Source: UBA1275 sp038124025
Lineage (GTDB): Bacteria; Bacteroidota; Rhodothermia; Balneolales; Balneolaceae
Assembly: GCA_038124025.1 (NCBI GenBank)
Contig: JAYPBC010000008.1
Location: 7,865 to 71,864 of the forward strand
Direction: 5' to 3'
DNA length: 64,000 bases
Part shown: positions 44,415 through 53,958 of the stretch, piece after piece
Numbering within the stretch: the first letter of the stretch is position 1
How the letters are laid out: each line of letters begins with the position of its first letter
Notes under the pieces: generated by a model
What the model saw: only the letters and a program-made list of their open reading frames with translations
Databases searched by the model: none
Told to the model about the DNA's origin: nothing
Translations under genes and position numbers: made by a program

Positions 44415-45167
44415 TTAGTTTAGAGTTAAGTCAGCCCTCAGCTGAATTAATAACTTACCTATAATTTGAGAAATTCTGGCTTCTGATATATCTAATAGTA
44501 AACCGATTTCTGTCATTGTCATATTTTCATAATAATATAACATCAGAATTAATCGGTCTCTATTTTTGAGATTATTAATCTTACTTAAGATTTGATCTGT
44601 TTTCTCTCTAGACTCTATTTCTTCATCCGGTCTTTGATTTGACACATCTTCTAATATTTGATAGGGATTAGCAGAATCACCATCATTATCATAACTATCA
44701 AGTGATAGGACATGTCTTTGATGAACATTAGTCATTAAGTCATTATAATCATCGATATCCATTTGAAGCCTTTCTGATAATTCATTATCAGTAGGCTCTC
44801 TACCTAATTCTTGACTAAGTATTGATATGGCTTCTTGAATTCTACCATAATCAACTCTGTGTTTTCGTGGCAACTGATCTACACTTCTTAAATAATCGAT
44901 TATGCTACCTTTAATTCTATAATAAGCATATGTACTAAATTGTACATTTTTTTGACAGTCAAAACTATCTAAAGCCTGAATTAAACCAACTATAGCTGAA
45001 TTTTCAAGATCTTCAAATTGAGTATGTAACGTATTGGGTTTATTTATTTTACCTATAATACTTCTAACTAATGGAAGAGATTTACTTATTATTAGATCTC
45101 GTAAACTTGATTTTTTTTCTTCGCAGTATAGTTTTGTGAGTTCTTCTAAGTTTTTTTCTTCTATCAT
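44415..45167 (-). CDS. fliA: flagellar sigma factor FliA (sigma-28)
   Basis: This is a 250-residue sigma-70-family factor. Region 2 has FEDLENSAIVGLIQALDSFD and QFSTYAYYRIKGSIIDYLRS, the FliA/WhiG signature. VDQLPRKHRVDYGRIQEAIS is region 3. Region 4 contains RDRLILMLYYYENMTMTEIG with ISEARISQIIGKLL as the helix-turn-helix. It directs RNA polymerase to late flagellar promoters; three such sites are visible in the window. It lies downstream of flhF-flhG, as in Vibrio and Pseudomonas. Confidence 0.95.
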   Translation of the reverse strand: MIEEKNLEELTKLYCEEKKSSLRDLIISKSLPLVRSIIGKINKPNTLHTQFEDLENSAIVGLIQALDSFDCQKNVQFSTYAYYRIKGSIIDYLRSVDQLPRKHRVDYGRIQEAISILSQELGREPTDNELSERLQMDIDDYNDLMTNVHQRHVLSLDSYDNDGDSANPYQILEDVSNQRPDEEIESREKTDQILSKINNLKNRDRLILMLYYYENMTMTEIGLLLDISEARISQIIGKLLIQLRADLTLN

Positions 45168-45257
45168 TGTTAAAAATGTATTTCTAATCTAAATGTGGGA
45201 TGTAGAATAGTATTTATTCATTAAATAAACTTGGTTAACATCTAAATGATATGAAAT

Positions 45258-45440
45258 TTATTTTTCAATGTTATCATTTTGTCTAATTACTTTAATCAAA
45301 TACATAGAAAAATAAAACACTGCAAATAGAACCATAAACGTAAATATACTTCTATACAGTGCCATTTCTATACTTAGACCAGCTAGGAGTAATAATGCGA
45401 AAGTAACTAAAGTAATAATTAGAATTATGGTTAATATCAT
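45258..45440 (-). CDS. small two-TM membrane protein between fliA and flhG
   Basis: This is a 60-residue protein made almost entirely of two hydrophobic segments (about residues 2-22 and 28-50), ending in the charged tail KVIRQNDNIEK. No family was recognised. It sits 28 bp after flhG and 90 bp before fliA on the same strand. Coding is supported by its clean membrane-protein pattern and position, but its size leaves some doubt. Confidence 0.55.
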   Translation of the reverse strand: MILTIILIITLVTFALLLLAGLSIEMALYRSIFTFMVLFAVFYFSMYLIKVIRQNDNIEK

Positions 45441-45468
45441 TTTTCTCTAAAGCGTAATTAACGGGGTA

Positions 45469-46218
45469 TTAGTTTTTATTAAGTTTAATAATTTGGTTAC
45501 TTAATATATCAAATTGCGTCCGAATATCATCGTCAACATTAGTTATTCGTAAACATTGGTTACTTTTCATTAATTCTGCAATAATATTTTTTTTGATAAC
45601 TTGCCCAAAATATGGAATGTCTTTATTTAGAAAGTTTTTAATTAGATGTTTAAACTTAGAATAAGTCTCTAATCCGTCTTCTTCGTTTTCTGATTGGTTT
45701 ATTATAGCATTAAATTTATAATCATCTGTTACATTGAAAACATATTTACAAAGTCTATATACATCAGATATTGAAGTAGGTTCATCAATAAGAACTAAAT
45801 TAGAATAATCTGAAACATCAAGTATCCAAAAGGCAATAGGTGGTGATCCAGCGGGTGAATCAATCAACACAAAATCATAATTTTTTTTGAGATATTTGAT
45901 TACTTGATCTAATGCATTAAATAATATCTCATTATTAACAGTATTGTGTTCAAAATTGTTACTCACTGTTAGTAATGTAAATTGTGGTGCTTTGTCACAA
46001 ATATCATTTAAAGAAGCTCGTTGATTAATCCAATCTATAACCGTGAAATTTACTTTTCTATTAATTAGTGTAGATAAGTTTGAAAAACCAAGGTCACAGT
46101 CAATTACAGCGGTTTTATAACCTTTCTTTGTAAGCTGAATGGCAATATTCGCAGTGATAAAACTTTTACCCACACCTCCTTTGCCACTTAAAAAGCTAGT
46201 AGTTATACCTTCTTTCAT
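45469..46218 (-). CDS. flhG: MinD-like ATPase FlhG (FleN)
   Basis: This is a 249-residue deviant-Walker ATPase. SFLSGKGGVGKSFITANIAI is the P-loop with the signature lysine, AVIDCDLGFSNLSTLI is switch I, and DFVLIDSPAGSPPIAFWILD contains the Walker B/switch II region. FlhG limits flagellar number and placement together with FlhF and, in some species, down-regulates the NtrC-type regulator. It starts 2 bp after flhF. The N-terminal FlhF-activating helix is nearly absent: only a few residues precede the first strand. Confidence 0.92.
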   Translation of the reverse strand: MKEGITTSFLSGKGGVGKSFITANIAIQLTKKGYKTAVIDCDLGFSNLSTLINRKVNFTVIDWINQRASLNDICDKAPQFTLLTVSNNFEHNTVNNEILFNALDQVIKYLKKNYDFVLIDSPAGSPPIAFWILDVSDYSNLVLIDEPTSISDVYRLCKYVFNVTDDYKFNAIINQSENEEDGLETYSKFKHLIKNFLNKDIPYFGQVIKKNIIAELMKSNQCLRITNVDDDIRTQFDILSNQIIKLNKN

Positions 46219-46220
46219 GT

Positions 46221-47435
46221 TTATAATTGACCTAGTAATTTACCAATGAACCATTTTGGTTCAAACAATTTAATTTTTTCATTTGAGACATTATCCATAT
46301 GTAACAGCTTACAATTCGAATTTAATCCGTTTAAAAAGGAAAGTAAGCTACCTAACTTATCAATTTGATCGAAATGTGAGAAAGCAATTTGTGTCGCTCT
46401 AATATGTTCATTAATCCATTCCACACGGCCTTGATTATCATTACATATTGCAGAATTTTGAACCCAAATATTTTCAACCACGTCATCAAGCTTAAGTAAC
46501 CAGTTTTGTATGGTATCACATGTCAATTCTGTATTTCCATTGTGTGCATAAATATCTGGAGTATCTATAAGGATATAATCAAAATGACGCCAAGATTGAA
46601 GAGACTCTTGAAATACCTCAAAGGTATTTATTATTGCGGATTGGATTGAATATTTGTTACAATAGAATTCAAGTTCCATTCCTCTTTGATAGTTTTGATC
46701 TGGATCTAAAATGATAACTCCAATAGTTGAAGTAGGAGATTCTATTTTAATTGATTCAATTAAATCACTAATTAGAGCTCTTTTATTGGATGTTGTATCT
46801 CCAAAATAAATACTTCGTGATTTTATAAATTCTGCTGGATCTCTTCCAACTATATGTGCGATATAATTGGATATATACTCATTAAATTTTTCAGGATTTT
46901 CAAATGGATCTATGCCAGTATTCATTACTTGAAGAAACCATTCACTTACATTATTTACTGTAATTCCAGCGTTTACTAATTGAAGAAAAATGGGATGGTT
47001 ATAAAAGTCTAGGTTTTTTGAATGATTTAATCTTTTTAATGTAGTTTCAATTGCTTCGAGCCTTCCGATTATGTTGTGTTCATTTATTTGTTCGTTACCA
47101 GTTTCTGAAAATTGAAAATTTAAAGGTGTTTGTTCATGATCATTTTTTAATCTTCTATTAGATTGTTTTGATCGATTACTGTATTCAACTTCGTAGTTTA
47201 GTGCTAATTTTCTAAGTTTACTTAATGACGACTTAGAATCGGTAGTAGAAGTTTTTTCAATTTTTGTATAGGTATCATCCAGTGCATCTTCATTTGGAAT
47301 GATTGAAACACCAACTGAACCATTCGCCAAATTCTTAGGTGCTTCATTGAGAATATAGATATCCTTACCATATTCTGATATGGCTTTACTTACAGCTTCT
47401 TTTCGGGTTTGACCGTAATAGTGGATAATATCCAT
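46221..47435 (-). CDS. flhF: FlhF-like protein with degenerate GTPase motifs
   Basis: This 404-residue protein sits at the flhA-flhF-flhG position. The N-terminus (IIHYYGQTRKEAVSKAISEY then GKDIYILNEAP) matches the FlhF B domain, and the C-terminal end fits the NG domain. The nucleotide-binding motifs are lost. The P-loop position reads FGDTTSNKRA (about 211-220) instead of GPTGVGKTT. The G4 motif TKLD reads SHFD (353-356). G3 survives as ILIDTPD (288-294). Canonical FlhF is an SRP-type GTPase that places the flagellum at the pole, so this protein probably cannot bind GTP in the usual way. Confidence 0.8.
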   Translation of the reverse strand: MDIIHYYGQTRKEAVSKAISEYGKDIYILNEAPKNLANGSVGVSIIPNEDALDDTYTKIEKTSTTDSKSSLSKLRKLALNYEVEYSNRSKQSNRRLKNDHEQTPLNFQFSETGNEQINEHNIIGRLEAIETTLKRLNHSKNLDFYNHPIFLQLVNAGITVNNVSEWFLQVMNTGIDPFENPEKFNEYISNYIAHIVGRDPAEFIKSRSIYFGDTTSNKRALISDLIESIKIESPTSTIGVIILDPDQNYQRGMELEFYCNKYSIQSAIINTFEVFQESLQSWRHFDYILIDTPDIYAHNGNTELTCDTIQNWLLKLDDVVENIWVQNSAICNDNQGRVEWINEHIRATQIAFSHFDQIDKLGSLLSFLNGLNSNCKLLHMDNVSNEKIKLFEPKWFIGKLLGQL

Positions 47436-47490
47436 TGATAGAAATTATTAGAGAAGAAACTTGTTGCGTAATAATATTGTAGAATAATGT

Positions 47491-49623
47491 TTACGCAAAA
47501 GCATTAGTAAATTTCGTATTAGATTTTTTATTCGCTTCACTTGAGAGTTCTATTTTAATTCTGTCAATAGTTTTAAATTGAACCCTTGGTGTAATGTCAT
47601 TGTAAGATAATACCACAATTTCTGGAAGTATTGGTGCAAAAAATTCATAGATAGTAAATCTAAGTATAGGGGAGGTTAGTAATATGGGTTTTAACCCTGA
47701 TTGGATCATTTTACTGAATCCTAAGGATGCACTTTCGTAAATATTTTCAATATTTGTTGGGGTCATACTTAGAGTGGAGCTATCTAACTTACCTAATTGA
47801 GCCTGGCTAAGTAAATGTGATTCTAATGAAGAGTCTAGCATTAATACTTCGATTTCGTCATTATCATTAGTGAATTGTTTCGTTATTGTATCAGCTAATG
47901 CAGCTCTACAATATTCATTAAGAACATCAGTATTCTTTGTTTGATGACAATAATCTGCAAGAGTTTCTAGTATAGTAACCAAGTCACGAATAGGTATACC
48001 TTCTTTTAGTAATCTCTTCAGAACTTTTTGAATTGCGCCTATTTTTAGCCCGTCTGGTATTAACTCCTCTACAACAGCTGGAGCCTGTTCTTTCGCTTTG
48101 TCAACAAGTTTTTGAACCATTTGTCTATCCACCAGTTTAAATGCATTTTTCTTTAAAAGTTCCATTAAATGGGTAGTTAAAACAGCGCCACTTTCAATAA
48201 TAGTTAAGCCATATTTTTCAGCTTGATATTTATTTTTCGTACTAACCCACATCGCATCCATCCCAAATGCAGGGTCTTTTGTAGGTATTCCTTGAATATC
48301 CGGTTTGATATTCGCAGGCAATAGAACTAAATGATATCCCGGTAATATTTCACCTTGAGCTTGTACTATTCCCCGCATTTTTATGCTGTATGCATTAGCA
48401 TTTAATTGAACATTATCTCGTATTCTAATAGAAGGAATTACAATTCCAAGTTCATTGGCTAATTGTTTTCTTATAGATTTCATTCTGTCCAATAAATCAC
48501 CACCTTGTTGTTTTTCTACTAGTGGTATTAAGCTATATCCTATTTCCAATTCAAGAGTTTCTGCTAAAAGATAATTCTCAGGTTTGTCATCCTCTTGAGC
48601 ATTTGCTTGAGAAAGTAATTTTGCTTCTTCTTCCAGCGTTTTAGCATCCTCATCACTATTATATCTTTTATATGCCAGATATAACATGGCACCTGCAATT
48701 AACGTAAATGGTAAAAAGGGTAGACCAGGGATAAGCCCTACTGAGAATATAAAGAAACTTGCAATTGTTACAGTTTTAGGGTTTCCAAGCAATTGCTCTG
48801 AAAGATCATTACTTAAATTACCCTCAGATGCTACTCGTGAGACTATTATACCAGATGCAGTAGAAATCAATAGTGCAGGTATTTGGGATACTAAGCCATC
48901 ACCCACTGTAAGTAATGTATACTGTGAAGCTGCATCAGCAATACTAAGACCATTTTGAGCTGTTCCAATTATCAATCCACCTACTATATTGATAACAGTG
49001 ATTAAAAGCCCTGCAATTACATCTCCCCGTACAAATTTACTAGCACCATCCATAGCTCCATAAAAATCTGCTTCACTGGATATTTCTTCTCTTCTTTTTT
49101 TGGCTTCTTCATCTGTAATAAGTCCAGCAGTTAAATCAGCATCTATAGACATTTGTTTACCAGGCATAGCATCTAGTGTAAATCTAGCACCAACTTCAGC
49201 AATCCTTGATGCACCTTTTGTAATTACAATAAAATTAATAATTACTAATACAGTAAAAATAATTATACCTATGACATAGTTGCCTTGCACAATAAAACCA
49301 CCAAATGTTTGAATAATTGACCCTGCGTCACCTTCACTCAAAATTAGTCGAGTAGTACTCACATTTAAAGCAAGTCGAAATAAAGTCAATATGAGTAGCA
49401 TTCCTGGGAATACAGCAAATTGTAATGGTTTTAGTGTATAAAAAGCGACTAATATAACTATTAATGAAAGTGAAATATTTACGGCAAGTAAAAAATCCAT
49501 TACAATAGTAGGAACTGGAAGTATCATTATCAGAAGTATTGAAATTACTCCTGATGAGATAAGTACATCCTTTTGTAAGAAAATATTGCTTAGTGTTTGG
49601 CGATTAATATTTTGTGTTGCCAT
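47491..49623 (-). CDS. flhA: flagellar export protein FlhA
   Basis: FlhA (710 residues) has eight N-terminal TM segments and a large cytoplasmic domain. The FHIPEP signature is intact (RIAEVGARFTLDAMPGKQMS then IDADLTAG), and a charged switch region follows. The cytoplasmic ring domain begins near residue 345. It forms the nonameric ring that receives FliI-delivered substrates and chaperones. Its start is 4 bp after the flhB stop. Confidence 0.96.
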   Translation of the reverse strand: MATQNINRQTLSNIFLQKDVLISSGVISILLIMILPVPTIVMDFLLAVNISLSLIVILVAFYTLKPLQFAVFPGMLLILTLFRLALNVSTTRLILSEGDAGSIIQTFGGFIVQGNYVIGIIIFTVLVIINFIVITKGASRIAEVGARFTLDAMPGKQMSIDADLTAGLITDEEAKKRREEISSEADFYGAMDGASKFVRGDVIAGLLITVINIVGGLIIGTAQNGLSIADAASQYTLLTVGDGLVSQIPALLISTASGIIVSRVASEGNLSNDLSEQLLGNPKTVTIASFFIFSVGLIPGLPFLPFTLIAGAMLYLAYKRYNSDEDAKTLEEEAKLLSQANAQEDDKPENYLLAETLELEIGYSLIPLVEKQQGGDLLDRMKSIRKQLANELGIVIPSIRIRDNVQLNANAYSIKMRGIVQAQGEILPGYHLVLLPANIKPDIQGIPTKDPAFGMDAMWVSTKNKYQAEKYGLTIIESGAVLTTHLMELLKKNAFKLVDRQMVQKLVDKAKEQAPAVVEELIPDGLKIGAIQKVLKRLLKEGIPIRDLVTILETLADYCHQTKNTDVLNEYCRAALADTITKQFTNDNDEIEVLMLDSSLESHLLSQAQLGKLDSSTLSMTPTNIENIYESASLGFSKMIQSGLKPILLTSPILRFTIYEFFAPILPEIVVLSYNDITPRVQFKTIDRIKIELSSEANKKSNTKFTNAFA

Positions 49624-49627
49624 AAAT

Positions 49628-50704
49628 TTAAGATGCTAGTTTGTTTTTTTGTTCAAATATGAATGCTAGAATTTCTGCCACAGCTTTAAATAGATCAGAA
49701 GGAATGGTTTCTCCTTCCTCAGAAGTAGCAAATAAGGCTCGTGCAACAGGTTTATTTTCAACAACTGGCGTACCATAGTGAGCTGCCAGTTCCTTAATTT
49801 TTAATGCTCGAAGTCGTTGCCCTTTTGCTAATACAATTGGCGCAGAATGTACCTCTGGGTTATACATTAAACAGACAGCAAAATGAGTAGGGTTAGTAAC
49901 AATAACATCAGCGCTTAAAACAGCATGATCTAACCGCGGTCGACGTCGTAGTTTTAAACCAAACTGTCGCCTTTCTGCTTTTAACCTTGGATCACCTTCC
50001 ATTTCCTTAAATTCATCTTTTACTTCCTGTTTGGTCATTTTCAAGTCTTTTTTGTACTGAAATCTCTGGAAAATTGCATCACCAATAGAGAGTAGAAACA
50101 GAGCTAGCAGAATGTATACTATAAATTCAATTATATAAGGCCCTATATCCTGTATACTGAATTTTATATCACTGGTAACGTAAGAAACAAAGTGATCTAT
50201 CTGATTAGCGATAAAAAAGAATACGATAGCTGTTACAATAGTTAATTTTAAAATACTTTTGAGTAATTCAACAAAACCTTTAATTGATATAATTTTTTTA
50301 ATACCACTTATAGGATTTAATTTATTGAATTTAGGTTCTAGTAGTTTAAATGAGAATAAACCGCCAGTTTGCCCAAGATTGGTAATCAATGCTGTGATCA
50401 TTAAGACTATGAAAAAAGGAATCAAAAGCTGAAAAGAACTAGATAACGAATTTTTAAATACAGCATTAGCCTGGTCAATATTATTTATTAGTAGCGACGA
50501 ATTTTTAAAAAAATATTGAAATTCCTCAACGATACCATTAGCCACATTGCTACCTAAGCCTACTAAGCCTGCGAGTGAAGCAAAAAGTAAAGCTATAGAG
50601 GAGACCTCTTTGCTTAAACTAACATTACCCTCCTCACGAGCCTTTTTCAGCTTCTTTGCTGTAGGTTCTTCCGTTTTGTCTTGACTTGTATCTTTTTCTG
50701 CCAT
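49628..50704 (-). CDS. flhB: flagellar export switch protein FlhB
   Basis: The 358-residue protein has four TM segments and a self-cleaving cytoplasmic domain. DKTEEPTAKKLKKAREEGNV is the family N-terminus. The autocleavage motif NPTH (about residues 271-274) lies in VIVTNPTHFAVCL. It switches export from rod/hook to filament substrates with FliK. ATG 50704 is preferred; a TTG at 50710 would add two residues. It heads the leftward flhB-flhA-flhF-flhG operon. Confidence 0.96.
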   Translation of the reverse strand: MAEKDTSQDKTEEPTAKKLKKAREEGNVSLSKEVSSIALLFASLAGLVGLGSNVANGIVEEFQYFFKNSSLLINNIDQANAVFKNSLSSSFQLLIPFFIVLMITALITNLGQTGGLFSFKLLEPKFNKLNPISGIKKIISIKGFVELLKSILKLTIVTAIVFFFIANQIDHFVSYVTSDIKFSIQDIGPYIIEFIVYILLALFLLSIGDAIFQRFQYKKDLKMTKQEVKDEFKEMEGDPRLKAERRQFGLKLRRRPRLDHAVLSADVIVTNPTHFAVCLMYNPEVHSAPIVLAKGQRLRALKIKELAAHYGTPVVENKPVARALFATSEEGETIPSDLFKAVAEILAFIFEQKNKLAS

Positions 50705-51029
50705 GCTCAATAAAGGTCAAAAATGATACCAAAGTAAGCTTAATTCATGGCTATGTGATTAATACTCATAAAGGCCTTATTTCATGAATATTCAAAATAG
50801 AAGCAGAAAAAAAATTCCTCTTAATAGGAAAATTATTCTAAAAAAATTCACTCCTTAATTGATTCGTTATTAATAAAACACTCATATAAAAGCCCAAATA
50901 AATGGCTTAAAGAGTCATTAATCGTCGAAATTCTATTATTCATTTTACTATTAATATCATTATGCGAATAAGCGGCATAACAATTGTTAACTAAAATGTG
51001 TCGAAGACAATATTAAAAACACAATTCTT
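50705..51029. other. divergent intergenic region between flhB and flgF
   Basis: These 325 bp are AT-rich and hold no convincing open frame. They should contain the start sites for both the leftward flhB operon and the rightward flgF operon. A sigma-54-like site lies at 50973-50988. No sigma-54 or sigma-28 site was found for flhB. A short inverted repeat (TTCCT/AGGAA, near 50815-50830) is not convincing. Confidence 0.6.
50973..50988 (+). promoter_or_regulatory. weak sigma-54-like promoter upstream of flgF
   Basis: CGGCATAACAATTGTT keeps the -24 GGCA and -12 TTG elements at the exact sigma-54 spacing, but has GT where GC is expected at -12. It lies 41 bp before the flgF ATG. The same GGCAT as in the flgB promoter supports it. 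Confidence 0.5.
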
Positions 51030-51767
51030 ATGGTCGAGCAAATTCATTTACAAATGCGCGCAATGCAGGCTCTTAGTAAGTCACAAGATATGACTGCTGA
51101 TAATCTAGCGAATTTGAATACGCCTGGATTTAAAGGAAATAAGATTTTTTACGAGCTTTACACTGAGGAAGTAGATGGTAAAAGAATTTCACAAGGTTTA
51201 CCTATGCAGACTATTGACATGAGCCAAGGTGTTTTAGAGGGCACTGGAAATTCATTTGATATGGCTATTGAAGGGGAAGGATTTTTTACCGTACAGGAAG
51301 GAGATCGTACATATTTAACCAGAAATGGTCGCTTTCATTTAGATAATGATGGAGTTCTAGTCGATGATAAAGGTAATCCAGTATTAGGAACAAATGGTCT
51401 AATTGAATTGAAAGAATTGGTAAATGGCTCAGAAAATAGTGATATATCAGATTTTAAAGTAAGTCAAGATGGGACTATATATATAAATGGTAATGAAAAA
51501 TCTAAAATTGCCATACTAAAACCAGCAAAAACCTCGGATTTAGAGAGACACGGTAATGGATATTTTAAAGTAGATACAATAGCAAGTTTGTCCTCGGATG
51601 AATCCTCAAAAGTTCATCAGGGATTTTATGAGAAAGGCAATGTACAACCATTAAATGAAATGGTGGATATGATGCAGACAATGCAATTATTCGAGTCTCA
51701 GCAAAAAGCAATGAGAACTACCGACGAATTACTTGGTAAAATTACTTCACAGTTAGGAAGATATTAA
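51030..51767 (+). CDS. flgF: flagellar proximal rod protein FlgF
   Basis: This is a 245-residue rod protein of the FlgE/F/G family. LSKSQDMTADNLANLNTPGF is the N-terminal motif. FDMAIEGEGFFTVQEGDRTY and YLTRNGRFHLDNDGVLVD are the core, and HQGFYEKGNVQPLNEMVDMM the C-terminal helix. It is shorter and more divergent than its neighbour FlgG, which fits FlgF. First gene of the second rightward flg operon. Confidence 0.9.
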   Translation: MVEQIHLQMRAMQALSKSQDMTADNLANLNTPGFKGNKIFYELYTEEVDGKRISQGLPMQTIDMSQGVLEGTGNSFDMAIEGEGFFTVQEGDRTYLTRNGRFHLDNDGVLVDDKGNPVLGTNGLIELKELVNGSENSDISDFKVSQDGTIYINGNEKSKIAILKPAKTSDLERHGNGYFKVDTIASLSSDESSKVHQGFYEKGNVQPLNEMVDMMQTMQLFESQQKAMRTTDELLGKITSQLGRY

Positions 51768-51782
51768 ATAAGGAGAAAAGAT

Positions 51783-52574
51783 ATGTTTAGAGCATTAAGT
51801 ACAGCAGCACTCGGGATGAGTGCACAGCAACGATCAGTGGATAACATTGCCAATAATTTGGCTAATGTGGGTACAACTGGATTTAAAAGAACTACTATTG
51901 CTTTTCAAGATTTATTCTATGAAAATATGGTTCAGTCTCAACAAGGGAACTCAAATGGTCAAGAGAATTATGCTCCAGAACTTCAAATAGGTCATGGAGC
52001 TCGAGCAGTAGCAACAATAAGAAATTTTATGCAAGGATCAGTCTCTGAGACAGGTAATGCATTAGATCTTGCAATTAGTGGTTCAGGATTTTTTCAAGTG
52101 GAAATGCCAGATGGTGGTATTGGCTATACACGTGATGGTAATTTTAATTTAAGTGCAGATGGGTTAATTATTAACAACTCAGGTCTGGCTTTAGCAGGTC
52201 AATTCGAGATCCCTTCAGATGCAATAGCTGTAGAAATTTCTCAAGATGGAACAGTTAGAGCGCTTTTACAAGATAGTTCTTCCAAGATAGAGCTAGGTCA
52301 AATTGAGTTAGCGAGATTTACAAATGATGGAGGATTAAGCGCATTAGGTGATAATCTTTTTGGTGAAAGTGATTCATCTGGGGCTCCATTTTTTGGGAAT
52401 CCAGGTAGTGATGGTTTTGGAGTTGTACGACAAGGATTTTTAGAACAATCCAATGTGGATGTAGTAACTGAAATGGTTCGTTTAATAGAGGCACAAAGAG
52501 CTTACGAAACTAATTCAAAAATGGTTCAGACAGCTGAGGAAATGATGTCAGTCACTAATTCAATCAAACGTTAA
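51783..52574 (+). CDS. flgG: flagellar distal rod protein FlgG
   Basis: FlgG (263 residues) shows the usual high conservation: STAALGMSAQQRSVDNIANN then LANVGTTGFKR, SGSGFFQVEMPDGGIGYTRD, and RQGFLEQSNVDVVTEMVRLI with EAQRAYETNSKMVQTAEEM. It builds the distal rod. An AGGAGA sequence 6 bp before the ATG is one of the few clear ribosome-binding sites in the window. Confidence 0.96.
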   Translation: MFRALSTAALGMSAQQRSVDNIANNLANVGTTGFKRTTIAFQDLFYENMVQSQQGNSNGQENYAPELQIGHGARAVATIRNFMQGSVSETGNALDLAISGSGFFQVEMPDGGIGYTRDGNFNLSADGLIINNSGLALAGQFEIPSDAIAVEISQDGTVRALLQDSSSKIELGQIELARFTNDGGLSALGDNLFGESDSSGAPFFGNPGSDGFGVVRQGFLEQSNVDVVTEMVRLIEAQRAYETNSKMVQTAEEMMSVTNSIKR

Positions 52575-52590
52575 TACTTAACAATATAAA

Positions 52591-53304
52591 TTGAAGACTA
52601 GAGCACTAAATATTGTTTTACTAATTCTAACATTTGTTATGGCACCTTCCGCTGAGAAGGTATTCGCTAACGATTTGGAAGAATATATTTTAGAATTAAG
52701 TAAAAAAGCCATCTATAATATTTTAGATAAAGAGGCCTTTGATTTATATCTAGAAAAAAAATGGTTTCCTAGCCAACTAAATGGAATAAAATCCGAATCG
52801 ATTTTGTCTGTGAGTTTGATAGGACAGATTAGAACATATACCAATCTGTCTGTTTTATTTTTAGATGAGAATGAAGTGCCAGTTGAAAAACAAATCCAAG
52901 TCAAGCTTGCTGGCCGAATGAGGGTATTTATAGCTAAAATTGATTTTGATCGAGGTGCTACGTTTAAACGTGAAGACATACAAGAGTCTTGGATTGCCCT
53001 TCAACCCAACTTTGAAAAAAGTGTGATGCAATTAAATGATCTTATTGGATTTGAATCCAATAAGGCTATTAAAGCAGGGAAAATAATCTACCCACACAAT
53101 ATTATAGCACCTACAATTGTGAAAAAAGGTCAATCAATACAATTATACAAGAGATCTGGAAATTTAGAATTGACAATAGATTGTGTTACAGGATCGGATA
53201 GTAATATTGGAGAAGTAATAATGATTAATTGTGTAAACCTAAGAAAAAAATATCTAGGTGAAGTTATATCAGAAAATAAAGCAATTTGGAGAAAAAGTTT
53301 ATGA
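52591..53304 (+). CDS. flgA: P-ring assembly chaperone FlgA
   Basis: This is a 237-residue periplasmic protein with a signal peptide (LNIVLLILTFVMAPSAEKVF). The C-terminal half is the SAF-type chaperone domain: FDRGATFKREDIQESWIALQ, FESNKAIKAGKIIYPHNI and VKKGQSIQLYKRSGNLELTI. FlgA helps FlgI polymerise into the P ring. The start is TTG at 52591, 16 bp after flgG; no ATG fits. The stop overlaps flgH (ATGA). Confidence 0.88.
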   Translation: MKTRALNIVLLILTFVMAPSAEKVFANDLEEYILELSKKAIYNILDKEAFDLYLEKKWFPSQLNGIKSESILSVSLIGQIRTYTNLSVLFLDENEVPVEKQIQVKLAGRMRVFIAKIDFDRGATFKREDIQESWIALQPNFEKSVMQLNDLIGFESNKAIKAGKIIYPHNIIAPTIVKKGQSIQLYKRSGNLELTIDCVTGSDSNIGEVIMINCVNLRKKYLGEVISENKAIWRKSL

Positions 53305-53933
53305 AATTATCGAGTCCAATGAATAAAATTAGATATGTATTTTTTCTAATAACATTTTCATTTATGTCTATGAACTTGAATGCTCAGTATTCTCTTTTTA
53401 GTGATGTTAAAGCAAAAAAAGTCGGAGACATAATTACTGTTGTCTTACAAGAGAGCTCTCAAGGAAGCTCTACTACCGATAATAGAAGTGTTTCAACAAA
53501 TTCACTAAATGCTAGTGGGGGATTAACAGGTAATTTTATGCCATTTGAGCCTTTATTTGGGTCTGATGCCCAATTTCAGTCAAATAATGACGCATCAAAC
53601 TTGGCTACTCAAAGACAATTACTTGAGGGGTTTTTAAGTGTTCAAGTTACAGAATTAACACCAGTTGGCGATTTATATGTTCAAGGTAATCGTGTAACAG
53701 AGGTAAATGGTGAAATTCATGAAATGAAAATTTCAGGTATAGTAAGACAGAGCGATATCCATGGTGATAATCAAGTCTACTCATATCGTATTGCTAATGC
53801 ATCTATATCTTACCAGAAGATGGGGGGGTTAAGAGATAAAAAAAGAGCCTCCAAGTTAATAAATAAAGTAATTGTTACTGGAATAACAGGTGGACTAGCC
53901 GCAGTTGCTATGTTGAAAGCGGTAAAAAAGTAA
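53301..53933 (+). CDS. flgH: flagellar L-ring protein FlgH without lipobox
   Basis: FlgH (210 residues) forms the outer-membrane ring. VKAKKVGDIITVVLQESSQG and GFLSVQVTELTPVGDLYVQG, then MKISGIVRQSDI, are diagnostic. ATG 53301 overlaps the flgA stop; it begins a signal peptide ending near MNLNAQ. Normal FlgH is a lipoprotein, but the processed form here would start at Gln and the whole protein contains no cysteine. It also ends in a short hydrophobic helix (VIVTGITGGLAAVAMLKAV), where FlgH normally stops after the ring domain. Confidence 0.92.
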   Translation: MKLSSPMNKIRYVFFLITFSFMSMNLNAQYSLFSDVKAKKVGDIITVVLQESSQGSSTTDNRSVSTNSLNASGGLTGNFMPFEPLFGSDAQFQSNNDASNLATQRQLLEGFLSVQVTELTPVGDLYVQGNRVTEVNGEIHEMKISGIVRQSDIHGDNQVYSYRIANASISYQKMGGLRDKKRASKLINKVIVTGITGGLAAVAMLKAVKK

Positions 53934-53958
53934 GTGAACCAATCAAAATAATTCAATA

